DNA of 64,000 bases, taken from NCBI GenBank assembly GCA_030835385.1, contig JAURPI010000017.1, positions 124,001-188,000 on the forward strand, in the 5' to 3' direction. The translations under genes and the position numbers were made by a program. Numbering within the stretch: position 1 is the first letter of the stretch; each line of letters opens with the position of its first letter. Shown here one piece after another: positions 62,560-64,000 of this stretch. The DNA comes from Alphaproteobacteria bacterium (GTDB lineage Bacteria; Pseudomonadota; Alphaproteobacteria; Rhodospirillales; Rhodospirillaceae). The notes beneath the pieces are model-generated. The model was not told where the DNA came from. It saw only the letters and a program-made list of their open reading frames with translations, and made no database searches.

Positions 62560-64000
62560 ATGACCAATTTATTTAGAACCCTCGCCTTTAGCTGTGCTCT
62601 TGTTCTTGGTTCCACTCAAGGTATTGCGGAATCAACATTTCGCATCGCGCTCAGCGCAGCACCGCCGACGAAGGGCAACCCTTTTTACACGGTCGGCACC
62701 ACACCAACCTTTTTCTGGACGGCGATATACGACCGCCTGACCGACATCGACAACAACGGCAATATTATTCCGGAGTTGGCGCTGTCATGGGAAGCCGTCA
62801 ACGACCTGGAATGGCATTTCAAATTGCGGCCGGGCGTGACGTTCTCAAACGGAGAGCGGTTGACCGCCCATTCGGTCAAAGTTGTCTTCGACATGATGCG
62901 GGAAGATCGGGTAAACGCCCTCTACTGGTCTCGACAGAGTGAGTTCTGGCCACGCGTTGAAGTCATAGATGATATGACCGTAGCGTTTCACACCAAGCAG
63001 CCCAACGCCGTTGCGCCAGCTTACCTCTCTGCGCTGTTCGTGGCGCCTGAAGGACATGTTCAAAACGTTGGCCTCGGAGGCTTGGTGAACGAACCCGTTG
63101 GTAGCGGGCCATTTGTTGTCGAGACATGGGAACCTGAGAAAGTCTCCCTGACTGCCAATCGCAGTTCTTGGCGGCCTCCAAAGGTCGACAAGATGGAAGC
63201 CTGGTTTGTTCCGGATGCATCAGCGCGCATCCAAGCCCTTGAGACCGGTTTGATTGACGTCGCCACGGTGATCAGCACAGATCAAATAGACATGCTAGAG
63301 CTGAATGGGCATCGTGCGGTCCTTCGCAACCCCAGCCGCATTCTTGTCTTCGCTCTAAAGTCTAACGACCCAGAATCACCCTTTAGCGATATGCGCGTGC
63401 GTCAAGCGTTTAACTACGCCATCAACAAAGAAATTATCACTGAGGTCTTACTGGCTGGATTGGTCGGACCGGCCGGGCAAGGAGCGACGCCAGCTGCCGT
63501 CGGCTACGCACCTGACGTGAAACCCTACCCATACGATCCTGAACGCGCCCGCGCTTTGCTCGTTGAAGCTGGGTACGAAGACGGGGTTTCGTTTGAGATC
63601 GAATCTCTGGCTGGGATTTTGCCGAACGATACCGCCATCTTGCAGCAAATAACGTCGGACGTGCAGCGGGTTGGGATGACCATGGAAGTTCGACTGATCA
63701 CCTATCCGCAACTGCTTCAGCGCACCATACTGGGTCAGCTCGAGGGGGATGGCTTCCTCATGGACTTCACCAACCGATATGCAGACGCCTTGCAGCCTTT
63801 ACTCAACACCAACCATGCCTGCACAGGACCTGGTCCTTGGTTTTGCGACCCGGTGATACAACCCGTCATTGATAAAGCCGAACGCACCATCGACATCTCA
63901 GAGCGCAACAGGCTGACGCGAGAAATCGTGACCTACTATCACGATGTCGCTCAATCACTCTTCCTATTTCCCGTCGTCGGCCTAGACGCTGTACATGAAC
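62560..64000 (+). CDS. Family 5 substrate-binding protein (partial, 3' end beyond window)
   Basis: Runs off the window end with at least 480 codons and no stop. Signal peptide MTNLFRTLAFSCALVLGSTQGIA. SBP_bac_5 marks: TAIYDRLTDIDNNGNIIPELALSWE, VRQAFNYAINKEIITEVLLAGL, YDPERARALLVEAGYEDG. It parallels the protein at 13384, including PWFCDPVIQPVIDKAE near the end. Sec leader here, Tat-like in the paralogue. Permease genes, if any, would be downstream outside the window. Confidence 0.9.
   Translation, partial: MTNLFRTLAFSCALVLGSTQGIAESTFRIALSAAPPTKGNPFYTVGTTPTFFWTAIYDRLTDIDNNGNIIPELALSWEAVNDLEWHFKLRPGVTFSNGERLTAHSVKVVFDMMREDRVNALYWSRQSEFWPRVEVIDDMTVAFHTKQPNAVAPAYLSALFVAPEGHVQNVGLGGLVNEPVGSGPFVVETWEPEKVSLTANRSSWRPPKVDKMEAWFVPDASARIQALETGLIDVATVISTDQIDMLELNGHRAVLRNPSRILVFALKSNDPESPFSDMRVRQAFNYAINKEIITEVLLAGLVGPAGQGATPAAVGYAPDVKPYPYDPERARALLVEAGYEDGVSFEIESLAGILPNDTAILQQITSDVQRVGMTMEVRLITYPQLLQRTILGQLEGDGFLMDFTNRYADALQPLLNTNHACTGPGPWFCDPVIQPVIDKAERTIDISERNRLTREIVTYYHDVAQSLFLFPVVGLDAVHE

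Noticed and set aside
1-64000. CRISPR array, insertion sequence, prophage, rRNA or tRNA
   Set aside because: No repeat-spacer pattern, transposase, integrase, phage structural gene, rRNA motif or cloverleaf was seen on either strand.

Overview
The window is a chromosomal segment of an alphaproteobacterium with intermediate GC and dense packing of genes. The taxonomic call rests on a full-length CtrA cell-cycle regulator (24734-25450), a ChpT-type histidine phosphotransferase (28446-29105), a DUF3553 protein, a COX15/CtaA-type heme A synthase, HspQ and TIGR01459-type HAD and AbrB-type membrane proteins. The overall flavour (many orphan Rieske oxygenases, MFS carriers, DUF1838 proteins, twin-arginine leaders) fits a free-living, probably marine heterotroph of the Rhodospirillales type; the order is an inference. 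I see no rRNA, tRNA, CRISPR array, insertion sequence or prophage.

Layout. 1-2600: ctaA and tldD. 2.6-11.2 kb: catabolic/secreted genes, mostly on the minus strand (CpcT/CpeT-like protein, secreted alpha/beta hydrolase, large exported protein with a possible chelatase-like fold, FAD oxidoreductase, MFS carrier, two tandem alpha/beta hydrolases). 11.4-22.2 kb, plus strand: TPR-glycosyltransferase, family 5 solute-binding protein, three tandem Rieske oxygenases, S10 peptidase, two tandem DUF1838 proteins. 22.2-24.4 kb: small PAS_5-like protein and two NAD(P)-binding proteins. 24.4-34.4 kb is the conserved core: ctrA, an SxtJ/DUF5989/carbamoyltransferase cassette, chpT beside a broken cheY-like gene, moaA, NAD kinase, AbrB-type permease, HAD hydrolase, pyrD. 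34.5-38.2 kb: MarR regulator, radical SAM enzyme with a Crp/Fnr regulator, small secreted protein, SDR. 38.2-48.4 kb: NCS1 transporter with a nitrilase-like protein and a broken SpoIIAA-like gene, then three methyltransferases, a cupin protein and two paralogous MFS carriers. 48.5-57.1 kb: hspQ, peroxiredoxin, a decayed glycosyltransferase/ketopantoate reductase junction, GlcD-like oxidase, second CpcT-like protein, VOC, MAPEG, third DUF1838, SnoaL, GPH carrier, thioredoxin-like protein. 57.2-64 kb: membrane protein with a divergent TetR regulator and an internally deleted paralogue, fourth Rieske oxygenase, fourth DUF1838 protein, DUF1761 protein and a second family 5 binding protein running off the end.

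How it works together. Outside the housekeeping core, the same few families recur: four Rieske oxygenases, four exported DUF1838 proteins, two CpcT-like proteins, two family 5 binding proteins without permeases, four MFS-type carriers, three methyltransferases and three alpha/beta hydrolases. This suggests scavenging and oxidative breakdown of complex organic molecules; a tetrapyrrole/pigment substrate is one testable idea, not shown by sequence. A second theme is decay: seven genes are broken by nonsense, frameshift, internal deletion or truncation (27974-28249, 38177-38536, 43611-43909, 49639-50018, 49961-50461, 58923-59188, 60502-60696).
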